Source: Ciborinia camelliae | Taxonomy: Eukaryota > Ascomycota > Leotiomycetes > Helotiales > Sclerotiniaceae | Direction: 5' to 3' | DNA: 64,000 nt | Assembly: GCA_025890175.1 (NCBI GenBank) | Contig: JANPYM010000011.1 | Location: 910,299 to 974,298 of the forward strand | Part shown: piece after piece, positions 61,189 through 64,000 of the stretch | Layout of the letters: every line of letters begins with the position of its first letter | Numbering within the stretch: the stretch's first letter is position 1 | Position numbers and translations under genes: made by a program | The notes under the pieces: generated by a model | Seen by the model: the letters and a program-made list of their open reading frames with translations, nothing else | What the model was told of the DNA's origin: nothing | Databases searched by the model: none

Positions 61189-62755
61189 ATGACGCGATTC
61201 AAGACAAAGTCTAATGGCCTCGGGGTACAGGTTGAGGATACTCAGATCTGCGTGGTAATGGTTGGTCTTCCCGCAAGAGGTAAATCCCTCATTGCGCAGA
61301 AGGGTATGTACAAACATCAATCAATTCAGGCACATGCAAATCTAAGAATATTTACTTTACAGCTCAACGTTATCTCAAATGGCTATCGATCGACGCTCAA
61401 GTCTTCAATGTCGGTAACTATCGTCGAAACGCAACACCTAACCCAACCGCCGATTTCTTCGATACCACCAATACCGAGGGCGAACGTATGCGCAGAGCTG
61501 CCGCCGAAGCTGCGGTCAATGATATGGTCGATTGGTTCAAGAATAAGCAAGGGATTGTAGCTATTCTTGATGCTACAAATAGTACAAAAGACCGCCGTAG
61601 GTGGATCAAAAACCGCTGCGATGCTGAAGGAATCGAGACCCTTTTTGTCGAATCGAAATGTGATGATGAAGATTTAATCATGTCAAATATTCTCGAAGTA
61701 AAGACCACTTCCCCGGATTACGCTGGTTCAGACCCGGAGAAGGCCGCACAAGATTTTAGGGATAGGATTAAGAACTACGAGAAAGTCTATCAGACAATTG
61801 ACGAAGATGAGAGCGACCTTACCTACCTAAAGATCATGAATGTCGGAAAGCAAGTAATTATCAATCGGATTCAGGACTATTTGCAGAGTCGCGTGGTTTA
61901 TTACCTCATGAATTTGCATATTAAGCCGAGATCTATTTGGTTGTCACGAGTAAGAAACCATTGGATAATATGACTTTCGCATTGCTAACTTTTGCATAGC
62001 ATGGAGAATCTATGTACAACCTCGAAGGAAAGATTGGTGGTGATGCCGAATTATCTCCTCGTGGGGAGATGTATGCCAAGAAATTACCTGCACTGGTTCG
62101 CGAATCGGTAGGAGTAAGTACTTTCCAATCGAGATCTAATCGAATCCCATGACTAATGTATACAGGATAACCGTCCTTTGACTGTCTGGACTTCGACCCT
62201 TCGTCGCACAATCGCCACGGCTCGTCACCTTCCTAATGACTATAATCAGCTTCAATGGAAAGCCCTCGATGAACTTAACTCTGGTGTTTGTGATGGACTG
62301 ACCTATCAAGATATTAAAGAGCAATATCCGGATGATTTCGATGCCCGTGATGAGGATAAATATAACTATAGATATCGAGGTGGAGAATCTTATCGTGATG
62401 TTGTTATTCGTCTAGAGCCCATTATCATGGAATTGGAGAGATCAGAGGATATTTTGATTGTTACCCATCAAGCTGTTCTTCGGTAAGCTCCACCCGTCTA
62501 AATGCTTGCTTTGCTTATAACCTGCTTACCACGTCTAGTTGCATCTACGCTTACTTCATGAAGAAGCCCCAAGATGAATCACCATGGATGGCCGTACCTC
62601 TTCACACCCTCATCAAGCTTACCCCTCGTGCTTATGGTACACAAGAGGTCCGCTACGATGCACAAATCCCTGCTGTTAGTACTTGGCGTGGTAAGGGTAG
62701 TGTTGCGAAGCATGAAGACCCGGTTCCTGATACTACTGCGACTACTGTTGGTTAG
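61189..62755 (+). CDS. FBP26: 6-phosphofructo-2-kinase / fructose-2,6-bisphosphatase
   Basis: Bifunctional enzyme controlling fructose-2,6-bisphosphate, the glycolysis/gluconeogenesis switch; cytosolic. Exons 61189-61303, 61363-61949, 62000-62113, 62166-62482 and 62539-62755 give 449 residues, close to yeast Fbp26 (452). Kinase half: Walker A GLPARGKS (26-33), WLSIDAQVFNVGNYRR (fructose-6-phosphate site region), ILDATNST. Bisphosphatase half: RHGES with the phosphohistidine-forming His235, the TSTLRRT block, ELNSGVCDGLTY and the second His373 in VTHQAVLR. Both phosphatase histidines are present, unlike yeast Pfk26 where the first is lost, so bisphosphatase activity is expected. An intron splits Arg234 from His235. 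There is no long regulatory N- or C-extension. Confidence 0.94.
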
Positions 62756-64000
62756 TAATTTCTATACTTTGTATCGAAGGTTTCGCTCACTCGTAATAGT
62801 AGTAGATGGCAAATAAATATTCGATAATGACACGCCATTGCTTACTTTCCGTCGTACAATCAATCTTCTAAACTGGCTGGCAATTTTCATCTACACTATG
62901 ATTTTCGCCTAGGCTTTGGATGCATAGCGATTTGGCGTTACCTTGATTTCTTTTGAACCTTGTGTTACAAGCAGACGTGTTTACACATTTTTTTGTTCCC
63001 TTTTCTTTGGTTTTTTTGTTTCACGTGCATATGTTAGATATGAACTCAGGCAGGTGGGTAATATCTGGAGCGTTGGAGATGGATTATGATACATCGGTAG
63101 TGAAAATTTGGGCTTTTCTTGTATTATGCTTTTGCATGGATGGGATGGACAGGAAGATGAGTTGAGATAAAAGGTAGAGAGAGAGAGAGGGAGGGGTACA
63201 TATGGATTGAGGGGCATTTGACTTTTAAGAGGAAGAGATACCAGCCGAGAGGGGTTTTGATTGAGAGCAGAGGAGGAAAAATGAAGAATCATAGTAGGAA
63301 TGGGTGGGTAGGTCAGATATCTATCTCCATATACTAAGAACCAACAAGGCTTGGAATGGAGAGCAGAGCGGGATGGGAACGCTCGATCGAGATAATCATA
63401 TATTATATTATATTATATTATTTTAGATACCTATCTATCTATAGTGGAGGAAGAATCAAATTCATCCTAGGTACCTACTTTATACATGGTAGCACGTGAC
63501 TGGCTGGAGATATAAGTTATAGTAGGTGGGTAGGTACTTACTTCATCTCGGCACTCTCATGTTAGGTAGGTGGGTTGGTTGGTAGGTAGGTTGGTAGGTA
63601 GATAGGAGGGAGATAGGAGGAAGGGAGATACTAGGTAGATACTAGGTAGGTAACGATAATAAGATGATATAATATAATAATGATAGGTAATAATACAATA
63701 ATAATATAGGTAGGTACCGTGACTATCTCCGTGAACTTTGAAAGTTTAAACTTGTAACTTGGAAACTTGGAAACTTAAAAACTATCCATCTACCCTAGGT
63801 ACCTCTTTCCCCATCCGTGCTCGGCTTCCTTCCTTCTTCTAGGTTGGTTGGTTGGTGGATGGGAGGAGGGAGGAGGGAGGAGGGGGAGGAGGTAAGTTAT
63901 AATATACAATGTACAGGGAGGGATAGGTGAGTCCTGAGTCGTGCGTGACCTTGTGTTTTATGTTTCATATTTCATGTTTCATGTTATGGTATTTAGTTGT
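62756..64000. other. 3' flank and low-complexity intergenic DNA to window end
   Basis: No gene supported. It holds GAGA tracts near 63176-63192, (TATTA)n near 63400-63422, GGTAGGTA/GGTTGGTA tracts at about 63560-63605, and the G-run cluster at 63861-63886. Confidence 0.55.
63861..63886 (+). other. Potential G-quadruplex motif
   Basis: Four G-runs with regular AGGA loops: GGG at 63861-63863, 63868-63870 and 63875-63877, and GGGGG at 63882-63886. Confidence 0.7.

Noticed and set aside
1..64000. Secondary-metabolite cluster, CRISPR array, tRNA or rRNA genes
   Set aside because: No PKS/NRPS or terpene genes, no regularly spaced direct repeats with unique spacers, and no cloverleaf-like or rRNA sequence was noticed; the oxygenase, reductase and transporter are separated by housekeeping genes.

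Overview
The window is nuclear DNA of a filamentous ascomycete. Genes carry many short introns (about 46-130 nt, GTAAGT/GTATGT donors, CTAAC/CTGAC branch sites). Intergenic DNA is AT-rich with pyrimidine-rich leaders. The gene set is typical of Pezizomycotina: Ppo oxygenase, 2EXR proteins, a NACHT-ankyrin protein and a large TOM1. The style and the RIP-like decay suggest a leotiomycete such as Botrytis or Sclerotinia; this is inference and no database was searched.

Layout. 1-1876 (-): N-terminal two thirds of a Ppo fatty-acid dioxygenase, cut by the window edge. 3721-4789 (+): TSC13 enoyl-CoA reductase. 5801-6194: fasciclin-domain pseudogene. 6814-10865 (+): dynactin p150Glued. 12328-14648 (+): an unrecognised gene made of one large exon plus an array of 30-33 nt micro-exons separated by near-identical introns, one of which carries a decayed Tc1/mariner-like element. 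14649-16714: long low-complexity, G-poor stretch. 16715-19690 (-): GYP5 Rab-GAP. 19691-23853: long spacer with a foldback element. 23854-36810 (+): TOM1/HUWE1-type HECT ubiquitin ligase. 37893-39231 (+): PRPP synthetase. 40065-41142 (-) and 41466-41966 (+): ribosomal protein eS6 and CTF8, divergent.

An accessory-looking block runs from about 42.5 to 54.3 kb: a secreted-type protein with a duplicated last exon, two 2EXR proteins, a frameshifted aldo-keto reductase, an unrecognised coding relic and a HeLo-like/NACHT/ankyrin protein. Housekeeping genes resume with a peroxisomal fatty-acyl ABC half-transporter (55431-57768, +) and PFK-2/FBPase-2 (61189-62755, +), followed by low-complexity DNA.

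There is no operon-like logic or obvious metabolic cluster. TSC13, the Ppo oxygenase and the ABCD transporter all touch fatty acids but are far apart. The most interesting items are the micro-exon array with its nested element, the duplicated terminal exon at 42.8-43.9 kb, the stop-free 3n introns (one directly after the TOM1 catalytic cysteine), and nine perfect TACCTAGGTA palindromes confined to intergenic DNA. All exon junctions were read by eye from splice sites, reading frame and family conservation.
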